DNA of 64,000 nucleotides, from positions 868,001 to 932,000 of the forward strand of contig NC_012867.1 in assembly GCF_000026945.1 (NCBI RefSeq), written 5' to 3'. The notes beneath the pieces were generated by a model. It did no database searches. It was not told the DNA's origin and was given only the letters and a program-made list of their open reading frames with translations. The stretch comes from Candida dubliniensis CD36. Its lineage: Eukaryota; Ascomycota; Pichiomycetes; Serinales; Debaryomycetaceae. Shown here one piece after another: positions 10,645-20,822 of the stretch. The position numbers were made by a program, and so were the translations under genes. Within the stretch, counting starts at the first letter, position 1. Each line of letters opens with the position of its first letter.

Positions 10645-12768
10645 TCACACTTTTTCAGCAACAGCCTTTTCAGATTCTAAAGTCATTTCAACTTCATCAG
10701 CTGAACTATTAACAGATTGTTCTTGTTTATTACTTGCCTTTTTCCTTTCGGCATCAGCAGCAGCCTGTAATTCCTTTTGTTCTTCTAATTTCTTGAAATA
10801 AGCAGCATAACCAAACTTACTTCTTGCTCTAAGATATGGACCAAAGTATCCAAACACGTATGGGACGGGAACCATTACTAAGGCAATAAATGCAAAAAGA
10901 GATCCTGCCCAACCTATTCCCAAATTCTCAAAACACTGCACTGTGAAAAGAGGAAACACAGATGCCAATGTGTATCTCAATAAATTATTGGCTGCAATGG
11001 CAGAGGCAACGTAAATCGGAGGGAATGACATGGAAAAGTACAGAACGACTGAGAAAAACACCAAGATTAACCCATATCCAAAAAACACGCCACTAGCTGT
11101 TGGTGCCATCCAATGAACCGAGTCGTTTCTACCACTCCATCCCAACCAAAACAATGCAATTGGCAAGAATGGTGCTCCAATTTTACCGTTTAACAACTTT
11201 TCCTCTGGTACACCCCAAATAAAGTTACCGTCAGCATCACGTTTACCACGAGATCCATCTGGATTCTTTGGGAAGAAAATGGTTTTGTCCAAAATGACAT
11301 ACGTCATCACTCCAAGGAACAAACCAATTCCAACTGAAATGAAAGGCAACCCAGAAATACCAAGATCCATATGATAAACTCCTCTAAAAATGACTGGGAA
11401 AGCCTCAAAGAACCCAAACAAGACAGCAAATATAAATGAAATATACACCGACAATACTAGCACAATTGGCTCTTCAATGAGCAACTTCAAAGGCATAAAC
11501 AAGTTGAATTTGATAACTTTCTTAACAAAAGCAATATTCAATTTTGGCACTTCCACTTTCATGCCTTTCTTCTGTGCCTTTCTTGCTAAAATGATAGGCT
11601 TATAAGTCTCAGGAAGAATGATGGTGAATGGCCACACGGCACCGAAAAACATCAATAACACCCAAGCAGAGGCCCACTGCCAACCTTTATGTTCACTAGC
11701 AAACCCACCAATAATTGGTCCTAAAACTGGACCCAAGAAGGGACATAAACAGAATAAGGCAACAGCAAAGGATTGTTCCGCAGGGTTGATGGCCCAGCAG
11801 TCGGAAATCGTACCACTTGCCACCGCTAAAGCTGGACTGGAAAAAAACCCACAAAAGAAACGCAACACCAAAATAGTTCGGACGTTTTTTGCTAATCCAA
11901 CACCCATGGTAAATAGCATCGCAATTGGTAAGGAAAACATGTACAATGGCTTACGACCAAATACTTCAGATAAAGGACCAGATAAAGCTGGACCAAATGC
12001 TAATCCAAGTAAGTAAAATGTAAGCCCAGCAAGACACAATTCTTGTGAGGCACCAAATCTCACCATTATTTCTGGAACACTACCGGTGTACATTGAAGAA
12101 CCCAAAGAACACACAAGACATAAAATAGCTGCTGTGTACGTGATCATCCATTTTTTCCATTTTGGCCAATTATGTGGATTGTCTTTATCATCTGGTCCAT
12201 CATACAGCAACTCATCAACAGTATAGATCTTTTCTTTGTCAAACGTAGTACTAGTTGAAGAATGGGGATGAATTAACGATTCTTCTTCTTTGATCTGCTC
12301 TTCAGCAGCAGCCTCAAGCGATTTATGAGACTTGATTCTCTCAATTGTATATTCTCTGTTCAATCTGTTTTCTTCTTCTTCTTCTTCTTCTTCTTCTTCT
12401 TCTTCTTTGTCGCCATCAACACCAGAAAAATTCATTGGAATGGAGCCATCGGAATCTTCGTTTGAATCACTTATTTGATTCACACTATATTCGTGATCTT
12501 GTACGGTACTGTCGTCATCTCCTTGAGAAATGGCATTGGTAGCACCTGAGTTCTCATTGTGGTTGATTTCATTAGCATTGACTGCTTCAATGTCTTTTTC
12601 CTGATCGACATCGTCAATATTTGGTGACACTTGACTGTCCATCTCATCAGCAGTTTCGTAAACAGATGACTCTGTGTTGGATGAAAATGACTGTCTTGTG
12701 TCAGAAGTTGTTAAGACTGCTTGTCTAAGCTTAGATTCTTCCTCTTTTGAAGTTCCAAAAAAACCCAT
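10645..12768 (-). CDS. TPO4: MFS polyamine-type transporter (DHA1 family, Tpo4)
   Basis: The first ATG at 12768 gives 707 residues; the frame is open a little further upstream only through TTG. About 200 acidic, Ser-rich cytosolic residues come first, including twelve consecutive Glu (12370-12405). The 12-helix MFS core follows at roughly 205-665, opening with the DNPHNWPKWKKW box typical of DHA1 drug and polyamine exporters, with the motif-A-like GPLSEVFGRKP in loop 2-3. Yeast Tpo proteins export spermidine, spermine and other cations at the plasma membrane. The substrate here is inferred from the family. Family membership is certain; the TPO4 symbol rests on similarity and on its position near TAF12L. 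Confidence 0.85.
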   Translation of the reverse strand: MGFFGTSKEEESKLRQAVLTTSDTRQSFSSNTESSVYETADEMDSQVSPNIDDVDQEKDIEAVNANEINHNENSGATNAISQGDDDSTVQDHEYSVNQISDSNEDSDGSIPMNFSGVDGDKEEEEEEEEEEEENRLNREYTIERIKSHKSLEAAAEEQIKEEESLIHPHSSTSTTFDKEKIYTVDELLYDGPDDKDNPHNWPKWKKWMITYTAAILCLVCSLGSSMYTGSVPEIMVRFGASQELCLAGLTFYLLGLAFGPALSGPLSEVFGRKPLYMFSLPIAMLFTMGVGLAKNVRTILVLRFFCGFFSSPALAVASGTISDCWAINPAEQSFAVALFCLCPFLGPVLGPIIGGFASEHKGWQWASAWVLLMFFGAVWPFTIILPETYKPIILARKAQKKGMKVEVPKLNIAFVKKVIKFNLFMPLKLLIEEPIVLVLSVYISFIFAVLFGFFEAFPVIFRGVYHMDLGISGLPFISVGIGLFLGVMTYVILDKTIFFPKNPDGSRGKRDADGNFIWGVPEEKLLNGKIGAPFLPIALFWLGWSGRNDSVHWMAPTASGVFFGYGLILVFFSVVLYFSMSFPPIYVASAIAANNLLRYTLASVFPLFTVQCFENLGIGWAGSLFAFIALVMVPVPYVFGYFGPYLRARSKFGYAAYFKKLEEQKELQAAADAERKKASNKQEQSVNSSADEVEMTLESEKAVAEKV
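12370..12405 (-). repeat. GAA trinucleotide repeat (12 units) in TPO4
   Basis: Twelve uninterrupted GAA codons (TTC on the plus strand) encode poly-Glu in the cytosolic N-terminus. Because the repeat is pure, it is prone to length change. Confidence 0.9.
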
Positions 12769-13634
12769 ACTGAAAGTACTTCTCCTCTTGATCAATTATT
12801 ATATAGCTATATTTATAAAGAAGTAAACAATGATGAAAAGTGTTTTCTTCTGACTCAATCTTTGACTGAAACTAATAAAAAACAAAAGTGGTATCTAATG
12901 GGGAAATAAAATAGAAAAATATCTATTAAGAAAAGAAAGAGGAAAATCTTAAACATATGAAAGCTTTTCAAAAATGGAATACAATTACAATTTATATAAC
13001 TTCTACTCTATTGTTGTTGTTGTTGTGTCAATTGTCAATTGAACGGCATCTCGGAAAGTAGAAACTTTGCTAAACAAGAATAGAGGGAAATAAAACTTGA
13101 GAATTAGGTTACAATGCACCTAGAGGACCTAAAAATAATGAGAGGTGTGTGTGTTTTTTTTTTTTTTCGTTTTTTCATTTTGGCTTTATGTCATAAATTA
13201 TCGGATTTAAGGCAAATAATTACACAAAACTCTTAATGGAGTTTTACTAGAGTCTATGAGTTGGTAATAATAACAAACTTCAATTATTAATACCCTTTTT
13301 CTCCTCAATTGAAGCTATAAATAAACTATCCCTTCCTCCCCTTTTTCTTCTTCTCCTCAAATAATCAATTTAATTAGCAATTATATAACCAGACAGCAAG
13401 CATGGAATATTCTTATGTTTAAATAAATGGAATTCAAACAAACCAAAAATCTAGATCAGCATCAACAAAGAACTCAAATGCGTTAGAATTAAAATCGAAA
13501 ACTTAGCCAAAATGAAAATGAATGGTTCGATTTTTGTGACTCTTTACCCGTCAAATTTTTGTTATTTCGTTTTTCAATTTACATCGAAAATCTCTTGACC
13601 TACACGCAAACACACAAACACACACCATGAATTT

Positions 13635-13665
13635 TGTGGCGATACCCGCGGCAACGGTCGCCACA
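13635..13665. repeat. 8-bp perfect inverted repeat around CCGCGG
   Basis: TGTGGCGA (13635-13642) and its exact complement TCGCCACA (13658-13665) flank 15 bases that contain CCGCGG (13646-13651) and a further CGG. It lies about 870 bases upstream of TPO4. CGG elements are the usual half-sites of Zn2Cys6 regulators, so a regulatory site is possible. Confidence 0.6.
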
Positions 13666-14406
13666 TTCATTGCAAGGTAGTGGTAGCTCTCTTGATATGT
13701 GGGTGGGTAGGATGCGTGTTTCCATGCTTTTTTTTACCGCTTCTTCAAAACATGTGAGAGAAAGAATTAACATGGTTCAACATTTAGTTGACTTCTGATT
13801 CTATCCTGGTCACTTTTTGATCTAATTTTCGGATTAATTAAATTAAGATTTTGGGTCTTCCATTAAACAATTCGGGTTTTTTGTTATTACCTTTTGCCCA
13901 GAAATTTTTATCATTTCGCTAGAAAAGTATAACCAAGTGAAAAAGAAAGAAATGGAACAACGATTTACAACCCAAGTTAAACTATTAGTATCTAGTGAAC
14001 TTTACTGAACAATCAATCAGAAGAGATCATAAAAAAACGAACAAGAAAAATAGAAAAGAAAAAGTCTTTTCAAACACCAACGAATGACTTTGTGGTGGTA
14101 ATGATTTATTGTAGAACCACCATCGGGGATAAGATATATGTACCACATTTAGTTACTTGGTGTGGCTGTACAACAGTTTTATTGGTGGTAAATCCTAAAA
14201 TTAGTTTCTACATCCACAGAAACAACTGGCAGACAACACAGTCATTAAACAGTAATGATAGGGGGAAAAAATAGGATCCTTTTAGGTTTCATTAACTGGT
14301 GTTCAATTTGACGTGGGCAGACAGGCAGGCAGTGCTCATTTGCTTGTATTGTTTCCACTCGAAGCTGAGTACGAATTTTTCATTCTATTGTTTGAACATA
14401 ACGATT

Positions 14407-14424
14407 ACCGATTCGACAATCGGT
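14407..14424. repeat. 7-bp inverted repeat, CCG-N10-CGG
   Basis: ACCGATT (14407-14413) and AATCGGT (14418-14424) are separated by four bases. The element presents CCG and CGG with ten bases between them, a spacing pattern compatible with a dimeric Zn2Cys6 protein. It lies 1.6 kb upstream of TPO4 and about 400 bases past the BRL1 stop. Confidence 0.45.
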
Positions 14425-14826
14425 TCTGTGTAATCATACATGCATCGGATATAAATGATGAAAGTACACAAATTGAAAAATCAAGTTATATAGAAATGTC
14501 CGATAAATGATAAGACCAAGTATTTTGATTGCTAATTCTAGATGGATAATCTAACAACTTGGTGTTGCTTTACCAATCTGTCTATTAAAATCTATTGAGA
14601 AAATATATATATATATATCAAAATGACGGGATTTATATGGAAAACTGCCAAAGATAAGGAAAACTTTAACACTATAAATTAGTACTTTGTGCAACATTAT
14701 ACTATTATTCTCTTCTGTTGTTTCAATAGGTGTATAACATGAGGCTTGGTTTTGCCAATGAAATTTACCACCTACACCAAGTAGTACCAATAGTTGTTGT
14801 TATCTTCTTAATAGACAACTTTAAAG

Positions 14827-16134
14827 CTAATCGAGTTTTTCATGGCCATACTTGGTACTACCACCATAATATGCTTTGGCTCGAATGTATCCAAACGTAA
14901 AGTTACACGCAAATATAATTAATATGAATCCCAACATAAACAAGTAAAATTTTAAACTCAAAGGTTCAATTAACGAATTGATGATCATTCCAATAATTTC
15001 AGCACTCATTATTGAAATATTACTCAATTTGTAAGGGTCCTGTTTCATACATTTCTCAAATTTTTGACATTTGGATACCAACAATGGGACCAAGTTATCT
15101 TTATCGTCACAACCGTTCTGGTAATACGATCGGCGACAGGACTCGATGCTAATCATCAAATTCGTTTGTTGTTGCTCTACTTTTGATTTTATGTCCGTAT
15201 TTATCGTCTGAAACAAACAATAAACAAGATATATACCATACAATGAAGCAATGAAATTTATAAGCATTTGTAAGTATGACATCAACAAATAAGGAATTCT
15301 TTCTATTGGTGATATATTATGCTGCCAAGGGGAAGGTAAAAGTATTTGGTTATTACGTTGATACTCTTGTAAGTACAACTGACGCTCCTCTAATTGCTGT
15401 TTGTATTGTTGCATTTGCAAATTTCTTTTCTCTTGTTCGAGTGATTGTAAATTACTATTGCGAGGTGGCGCTGATGATACTGAGTCATCTTTATTGTTAT
15501 AATAATAATGATGGTGATGATTATGGATAGTCACTGGCTGTTGATAATTGCTATGTAAGTTTTGATACTCGCCCAACAGTTGACCCAGTGGCATTTCATT
15601 GCTGTGGGATAAAAATAAGTTTATATTGCTTGGTTGAAATGTACTAGTGTTGGCTTTTCGGGTAATCATTGCATCGTTTTTCATAGGGGTGAATGAACTA
15701 GTGTCATATTCATAATCTACATCGGGAAGTGTACTTTCAGCTTTTGCGTTAGATGGTTCCAAAACTGTTGGTGGAGGCATTAATAGTAATGGTTTCTTAA
15801 TTGCAAGTTTTGCTCCCATTAACGTAGGAGATAATAAAGAAAACAATCCATCTTCCTGTTGTGCTTCTTCACTAATATCTTTATCGTCACTTTCCGTTCC
15901 AGTTCCAAAATCATCACCCTTGACGTTATCTATCTCAAAAGTGGTATCGTCTATTTCCATGTGATTGGATAAATCATCTGTATCATCAATATCCATTGGG
16001 TCATCATAAATGTTGTCGTATACTTCTTCAATCTTCAAGTCTCTGTCATTATTTGATCTCTCGTTTAACGACAAAGACAGTAGAAGCATTCCAGCATCAA
16101 TATCATTATATACATTAGTAGCATGACTAGGCAT
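14827..16134 (-). CDS. BRL1: Brl1/Brr6-family nuclear envelope protein
   Basis: The protein has 435 residues. A disordered acidic and then Gln/His-rich N-terminal half precedes the conserved Brr6-like module: membrane segment at about 282-309, a lumenal loop with four cysteines (C333, C342, C356, C362), a second membrane segment at about 396-417, and a short basic tail. The Cys quartet between two helices is the family signature. Brl1 and Brr6 act with Apq12 in nuclear pore assembly and membrane lipid homeostasis at the nuclear envelope. The sequence does not separate Brl1 from Brr6 firmly; the long N-terminus favours Brl1. Its start is 500 bases from the divergent IPI1. Confidence 0.75.
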   Translation of the reverse strand: MPSHATNVYNDIDAGMLLLSLSLNERSNNDRDLKIEEVYDNIYDDPMDIDDTDDLSNHMEIDDTTFEIDNVKGDDFGTGTESDDKDISEEAQQEDGLFSLLSPTLMGAKLAIKKPLLLMPPPTVLEPSNAKAESTLPDVDYEYDTSSFTPMKNDAMITRKANTSTFQPSNINLFLSHSNEMPLGQLLGEYQNLHSNYQQPVTIHNHHHHYYYNNKDDSVSSAPPRNSNLQSLEQEKRNLQMQQYKQQLEERQLYLQEYQRNNQILLPSPWQHNISPIERIPYLLMSYLQMLINFIASLYGIYLVYCLFQTINTDIKSKVEQQQTNLMISIESCRRSYYQNGCDDKDNLVPLLVSKCQKFEKCMKQDPYKLSNISIMSAEIIGMIINSLIEPLSLKFYLFMLGFILIIFACNFTFGYIRAKAYYGGSTKYGHEKLD

Positions 16135-16634
16135 TAAGAATAGAACATTAATTGTAAGTAAACCCTAAAAGAATTGACAACAGTAATACAATAATCACAT
16201 TTGAGTTTTCTGTTTTAGGGGAGAAAAAAAAAAACAACAACAACCTAAAAAAAGGTTCAATAGAGAGATTATTCGCAAACTTACACTATTTGGAATGGGA
16301 CGGCTCCAGTTTTAACAAGGTAACCTTTTCGTAAATTATTTGAGATTATTGTTCTTTATTGATAAAACTTTAATATTTACTCTAGTTATACTTGGTCTTT
16401 GGTTGCTTGCAAAGGTAATAATAATATCGACATTCTTAAGTACGAAGATTGTTTATTGTCTTTCCCTTCCCATTGCATATGCGCGCTACCAATAGGGTCA
16501 TTTTTTGGAGAAAAAAAAAAATTCAACTTTCTTCGCTTTTCCAAACCGAGAAAACTCCAATGCCTAATAATAACTCATCTCATCGATACTCTGTTCAACT
16601 CACCAATATCATAGTCCAACAATTATCATTAAAC
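16135..16634. other. Divergent promoter region BRL1-IPI1
   Basis: 500 bases separate the two starts. Upstream in-frame ATGs for the IPI1 frame occur at 16479 and 16560, but the residues they would add resemble nothing and lie before the conserved N-terminus. A-rich runs near 16223 and 16510; no other recognisable element. Confidence 0.45.
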
Positions 16635-17729
16635 ATGGCTTCTAAAAGAAAAAGAAAGGAAAAACAAAAAGATTTTACTAAAGCAAAATTAAAGGTTGGT
16701 AAGACTGCTCAAAAACCGGATAATTATACGGATACCTCATTCAAATCAAAAACCATCTCTTTACCCAATCAATCTATTGCATCAAGTTCTAATTCTAGTG
16801 TTGGCTCTCGTGCTTCTGGACCATCGGTAGGTCCTTCATTAGCTGTGTTGGCTCATCAATTATCATTAACCAAACATCATTCTTCCAACACAAGAAAAGA
16901 AGTTTTGAATTATTTACAAACACATTTACCTGAAAATCCTTCATATTATAAGAATATAATGACTAGTATCTTACCACTAATCCTAGATGAAGATAAGGAA
17001 GTACGAAAAGCTTTGATGGGTTTACTTTCTGCTATTTTTGAAAAACAACCTGGATTAATTGATTTACATTTACGATCAACCATATTATTTATTTTATCAG
17101 CAATGAGTCATATTATACCCAATATTCGTACCACTAGTACTCATTTTTTAAGAATCATTGTTGAGAATAGTCATGGAAATTTGATAAATTCTTATTTTGT
17201 TAAAATAATGAGAAATTGGTTTGTTTTAATGGGATGGAGTTTAAATGAACAAGATTCGAAACAATTAAGTATGGCTGTGACAACTCTTAGTATTACTGCT
17301 ATGAATGCTAATTCCAAACAAGCCAGAATTGGTCATTTACAGAATTTAAATAAATTTTTACTGAAAACTTTGCAACATGATCAAGATCTTGATAAAATCA
17401 AAGACATAAAACTAAATATCACTATTCATCCACAAAGTTACAAGTATTTATTGACAGATACGGTACAACCATATCAACCTTTAAAATTATTTGTTAAGGA
17501 GTTTAAGAGTGAAGGTAGTGGGTCCAATGGATCAGGAATCTCAATGTTAGATTTAAATTCTATATCTACTGAAGATTTAGATACAAGGAAAAAAATCATG
17601 AATGATGTGTTCAAACCATTAATGATTAAAAATTTAAACACATTCGTTAAAGAAGGTGGTGATATCGGAAGAGAAGCTAATAACTGTATAAGTATTATTA
17701 CTCAAGCATGTACGTCAAGTAGTGAATAA
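16635..17729 (+). CDS. IPI1: Pre-rRNA processing protein Ipi1 (Rix1 complex)
   Basis: The protein has 364 residues from the ATG at 16635. This start gives MASKRKRKEKQKDF, then KLKVGK and DTSFKSKTISL, which match the conserved beginning of yeast Ipi1. The body is helical, HEAT/ARM-like (residues ~70-250: LSLTKHHSSNTRKEVLNYL and following). Ipi1 works with Rix1 and Ipi3 (and Mdn1) in ITS2 processing and pre-60S export in the nucleus. The human relative is TEX10. The end at 17729 is close to the length of the yeast protein. Confidence 0.88.
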   Translation: MASKRKRKEKQKDFTKAKLKVGKTAQKPDNYTDTSFKSKTISLPNQSIASSSNSSVGSRASGPSVGPSLAVLAHQLSLTKHHSSNTRKEVLNYLQTHLPENPSYYKNIMTSILPLILDEDKEVRKALMGLLSAIFEKQPGLIDLHLRSTILFILSAMSHIIPNIRTTSTHFLRIIVENSHGNLINSYFVKIMRNWFVLMGWSLNEQDSKQLSMAVTTLSITAMNANSKQARIGHLQNLNKFLLKTLQHDQDLDKIKDIKLNITIHPQSYKYLLTDTVQPYQPLKLFVKEFKSEGSGSNGSGISMLDLNSISTEDLDTRKKIMNDVFKPLMIKNLNTFVKEGGDIGREANNCISIITQACTSSSE

Positions 17730-18049
17730 AAATAATCAAGTGTGTTACTTTTCTTATTGTAGAAACACTAGAAATGAGATAATGCTAGCAGTGAGTTCTT
17801 CATTGGAATATGCTCATTTTGATAATTGGAAGATGGCGGTAAGGTTGGCTCAATTGGAGTTAGTATTCTCTAGATCAGACAACAATCACATTGTAGATTT
17901 TGGGGTAAACAATGAAAAAAAAAAAAAAAAAAAAAAAGTCGTCCTTCAAATGTGAGATGCAAAACTCTTACGACACACACATACAAATTTTTTTTTCAAA
18001 TTTCATTTTTGAAAAATCACTTTTCATTCAAAGAGGATTTAACTTACAA
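17730..18049. other. Intergenic region IPI1-RRF1 with 23-base A run
   Basis: This is the 3' flank of IPI1 and promoter of RRF1. An uninterrupted run of 23 A lies at 17915-17937, directly after an ATG at 17912 that is in frame with RRF1. A frame across 17722-17955 without a usable start is not called. Several AAATTT stretches near 17990-18010 resemble the AATTTT element reported for mitochondrial ribosomal genes in C. albicans. Confidence 0.5.
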
Positions 18050-18835
18050 ATGTTTAGATCTGTGATAGCTCAACAACGTTCCGTTCTTCCAAGATTGGCC
18101 ATACCAAGAATATTAAGTCCAGTCCTTTTTTGTTCATCAAAGTCCTTCCATTCTTCATCGCCATGTTTGGCGAAGAGAAAGAATAAGAAAAGTAGCAACA
18201 ATAAAAACAATGAGGAATTGGATTTTTCTGAAAAAGTTGATGAAATTCCTGAAGTTACTATTGACTTTCAAAAAGTTACTTCGAATTTCGATAATGTTCT
18301 AGCTAAATTCAATAAAGCGGCCACAGATATAAAATTGGGTAAACTCAACCCTAAGATTTTTGACAATTTGGAAGTTAATATTGGTAATCATGGACAAGAA
18401 GAATTGGTCCCATTCACATCCGTTGCACAAACATCTGTAAAGGGGAGAAATTTTATTATCAACTTGTTTGATGCAAGCTATGGTAAGCATGTCATAAACT
18501 CAATTATAGGATCAGGATTGAATATGAGTGGTACCATTGATCCCACCAATAAATTTCAAATTAAAGTGCCTATTCCAAATATAACTGCTGAGACTAAACA
18601 AGAAAATATCAAACAATTGAAAGAGATTTTCGAGAATCTTAAGAATAATCATAAATCAAGTTCTTTGAATTACGTTAGAAGTGAAGCTAGAAACAAATTT
18701 CAATCGGGATTAAAACATAATAAAATTAGTGACAATCAACATCAACTTTTGAAAAAATTAGAGACTTTACACAAAACTTATGTTGATAAGTTAACTGATG
18801 CATTCAAGCAAGCTGAAAAAAGTATTCTTAAATAA
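18050..18835 (+). CDS. RRF1: Mitochondrial ribosome recycling factor
   Basis: From the ATG at 18050 the protein has 261 residues. It begins with a mitochondrial presequence rich in Arg, Ser and hydrophobics (MFRSVIAQQRSVLPRLAIPR) ending near FHSSSPCLAKR. The RRF fold follows: a helix around FDNVLAKFNKAATDIKLGKLNP, the NLEVNIG strand, the central domain (LVPFTSVAQTS, NLFDAS), then the IKVPIPNITAETKQENIKQLKE segment typical of ribosome recycling factors, and a long C-terminal helix. It splits post-termination mitoribosomes. The frame is also open to an ATG at 17912, but that start would put poly-Lys before the presequence. It converges with MON1 at 60 bases. Confidence 0.87.
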   Translation: MFRSVIAQQRSVLPRLAIPRILSPVLFCSSKSFHSSSPCLAKRKNKKSSNNKNNEELDFSEKVDEIPEVTIDFQKVTSNFDNVLAKFNKAATDIKLGKLNPKIFDNLEVNIGNHGQEELVPFTSVAQTSVKGRNFIINLFDASYGKHVINSIIGSGLNMSGTIDPTNKFQIKVPIPNITAETKQENIKQLKEIFENLKNNHKSSSLNYVRSEARNKFQSGLKHNKISDNQHQLLKKLETLHKTYVDKLTDAFKQAEKSILK

Positions 18836-18895
18836 GTTCTATAAATTGCATATATGTATATCTGTATGTCCGTAAGATATTATTGTTAGGGTTGT

Positions 18896-20596
18896 TTATA
18901 TAGTAACAAATAGTCGAGCATGGTTCTTTTTACACCATCTTATAATTTGAGAACTAATCTGTATTAATTTCTTAGATGTAATTGGTTCCTGTTCACTTGT
19001 CCTTTCAATAATGCAGTAGAACTCGTAGTATTTGTCCATAAGCATAAATCCAGTTATATCTCTATCCTGCAAATATGTCAACTTTTTATAATTCAAATTA
19101 TTATCGTATTTAATAATTTTTGCTTGATTGACCTTTAACTCGTTGTAACACTTTAAAAATTGAAAACTTGAAAATTCATGTGTAGGTAATTCGCTCATCA
19201 CAAACTGATTCAATCTAATATCCTTATAAATAAAATGCTTAAACACAAAGGGTACCTCAACATTTAATGGTATGCTCAATTCATTAATCAACTGGATAGT
19301 TAGCTCCTGTTTGCTGTTCAATTTGGCACAGATTTCATTGGCTGATAATTTCAACGTATCAAAAGAGTTTTTGCTGCCACTAATTAACATCAAAACCAAA
19401 TCTTGGCATTGTCGAACAAACACATAAAGAAACCCATGATCATTAAAGTTCGGCATACACAAGGGCAACCACAAATCTTCATCTTGTTGACTTTGACTTT
19501 TTAGCAACGAATGTATTATAAATAATAGCATGTTTAGATCTTTATTTGGCAAGCTATGTTGTTTAGGGTGTAAATAATTTAATATCTTGCCATTACCAGA
19601 AAGTAACAATGTAAATAGCACATCCGCATTGTTAGTGTTGACGATACTATTTAACTTGGATCGCAATGTGTGTCTAATTTTAACACTTTCTCTTGATGAT
19701 GTTAATAATACTTGACATATATATAATCCAAAAGTGGAATTTTTGTTTCCATCACCGGTGTTTGGTATCCCATAAGCTAAACTAAGACACAATTCATCCA
19801 AGTTTTCAAAATCCAACGGACTTAGTATTCTTCTAAGATCATAATTTAATCGATTATGAAAGTGTTTATCAATTACAGACTTTGATAGTATCCCTATCAA
19901 ATAGCAATACAACGTGTCTAACTGTAAATGCACACTTTCAACGGTCTCTAACATAAGTTTTGATATTGAGATTAAAATTATTGGACTTTTATTGACGGCA
20001 ACAATCTTTACACCTTGATCAAGTTCAAGCAATTGTAATTCTTGATCAAAATTTTCTTGGAAACTAGAAACTATTGTCGTGAGAATCCCCATATAGCCTA
20101 TTACAATATCATCGGCCCCATTCATTGAATATATAGGTTTTCCAGCACTAGAGAATATAAAAAAATGTTTCAATTTGTGGTTGAATTGAACTTTATCGTC
20201 ATTTTTCAGAATACTGATGTATTTTGTAAAAAAATCCTTGTTGGATAGTTCGTTGTCGTCTACTGTTTGGAAACAATTCAGAAATTTAAACGATCTAGAC
20301 CCAGTACTACCAGTTTTGATGGAAGTGGGGTTGATACCATGACGAATACCTGGTAGGTCGTTTAAGTCTGCAATGTATTCTGACATTCCAGATGCAGATA
20401 TTATGCTACGACCATCAAATTGTTGTGAGTCAACGGGTGAGGAAGGGAGATATGGTGATCCTCTTATAGATCGTATTTCCAGACTGGCAGTTTCGTATGA
20501 AACAGCAGTTGTTGGTCCAGTTGCTGAAGCCTTTGTGGTTTGAGGTACTAACAAAGAAGACTTGTCGGCAACATTTAACGTTTTTGGAAACAACAT
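18896..20596 (-). CDS. MON1: Vacuolar fusion protein Mon1 (Mon1-Ccz1 Rab7 GEF)
   Basis: The protein has 566 residues. After a ~100-residue Ser-rich leader comes the Mon1 core: LKHFFIFSSAGKPIYSMNG and the following GYMGILTTIVSSFQ, the first longin domain, then SPIILISISKLMLETVESVHLQL. The C-terminal part (HFIYKDIRLNQFVMSELP to ARLFVTI) is also family-typical. Mon1 with Ccz1 activates Ypt7 on late endosomes and autophagosomes to drive vacuole fusion. It is shorter than the S. cerevisiae protein (about 640), mainly in the variable N-terminus. Confidence 0.87.
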   Translation of the reverse strand: MLFPKTLNVADKSSLLVPQTTKASATGPTTAVSYETASLEIRSIRGSPYLPSSPVDSQQFDGRSIISASGMSEYIADLNDLPGIRHGINPTSIKTGSTGSRSFKFLNCFQTVDDNELSNKDFFTKYISILKNDDKVQFNHKLKHFFIFSSAGKPIYSMNGADDIVIGYMGILTTIVSSFQENFDQELQLLELDQGVKIVAVNKSPIILISISKLMLETVESVHLQLDTLYCYLIGILSKSVIDKHFHNRLNYDLRRILSPLDFENLDELCLSLAYGIPNTGDGNKNSTFGLYICQVLLTSSRESVKIRHTLRSKLNSIVNTNNADVLFTLLLSGNGKILNYLHPKQHSLPNKDLNMLLFIIHSLLKSQSQQDEDLWLPLCMPNFNDHGFLYVFVRQCQDLVLMLISGSKNSFDTLKLSANEICAKLNSKQELTIQLINELSIPLNVEVPFVFKHFIYKDIRLNQFVMSELPTHEFSSFQFLKCYNELKVNQAKIIKYDNNLNYKKLTYLQDRDITGFMLMDKYYEFYCIIERTSEQEPITSKKLIQISSQIIRWCKKNHARLFVTI

Positions 20597-20822
20597 GTAA
20601 ACACAAGGTAAATGAATAATTGAGCTTCTAACACTTCTTTCTATTTTTATTTCTGTTGATGCTTGGTGGTATGTGCATATTCTTTTAGTTTTGATTGTGT
20701 CTCACTTTTTTTTTTTTTTTTTTAATTGGTGAGTGTTGTATTTAGCGATAAGCCTAACCAACCAAGAAGTACATTAAAAACTACAGTATTTCTATAACCA
20801 ATTACCATTCTTGTATTAATAC

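Larger units (their letters stand above)
12769..14826. other. 2-kb upstream region of TPO4
   Basis: It lies between the TPO4 start and the BRL1 stop, so it is TPO4 regulatory DNA plus the BRL1 3' flank. No gene is supported: frames at 14092-14274, 14313-14510 and 14551-14790 lack a suitable ATG. Two GC-containing inverted repeats stand out, at 13635-13665 and 14407-14424. A long region like this suits a stress- or drug-regulated transporter, which is inference. Confidence 0.5.

Noticed and set aside
12345..12542. Plus-strand frame with a Leu run opposite TPO4
   Set aside because: It is the antisense reading of the TPO4 GAA repeat, not a gene.
14313..14510. 65-codon frame in the TPO4 upstream region
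   Set aside because: No ATG near the start (GTG only) and no family resemblance, although its composition is less biased than the other random frames.
17722..17955. Frame overlapping the IPI1 end, considered as an extra IPI1 exon
   Set aside because: A GTACGT at about 17710 and a TAG acceptor at about 17761 exist, but joining them gives an immediate stop; the in-phase alternative would need a non-consensus GTCAAG donor.
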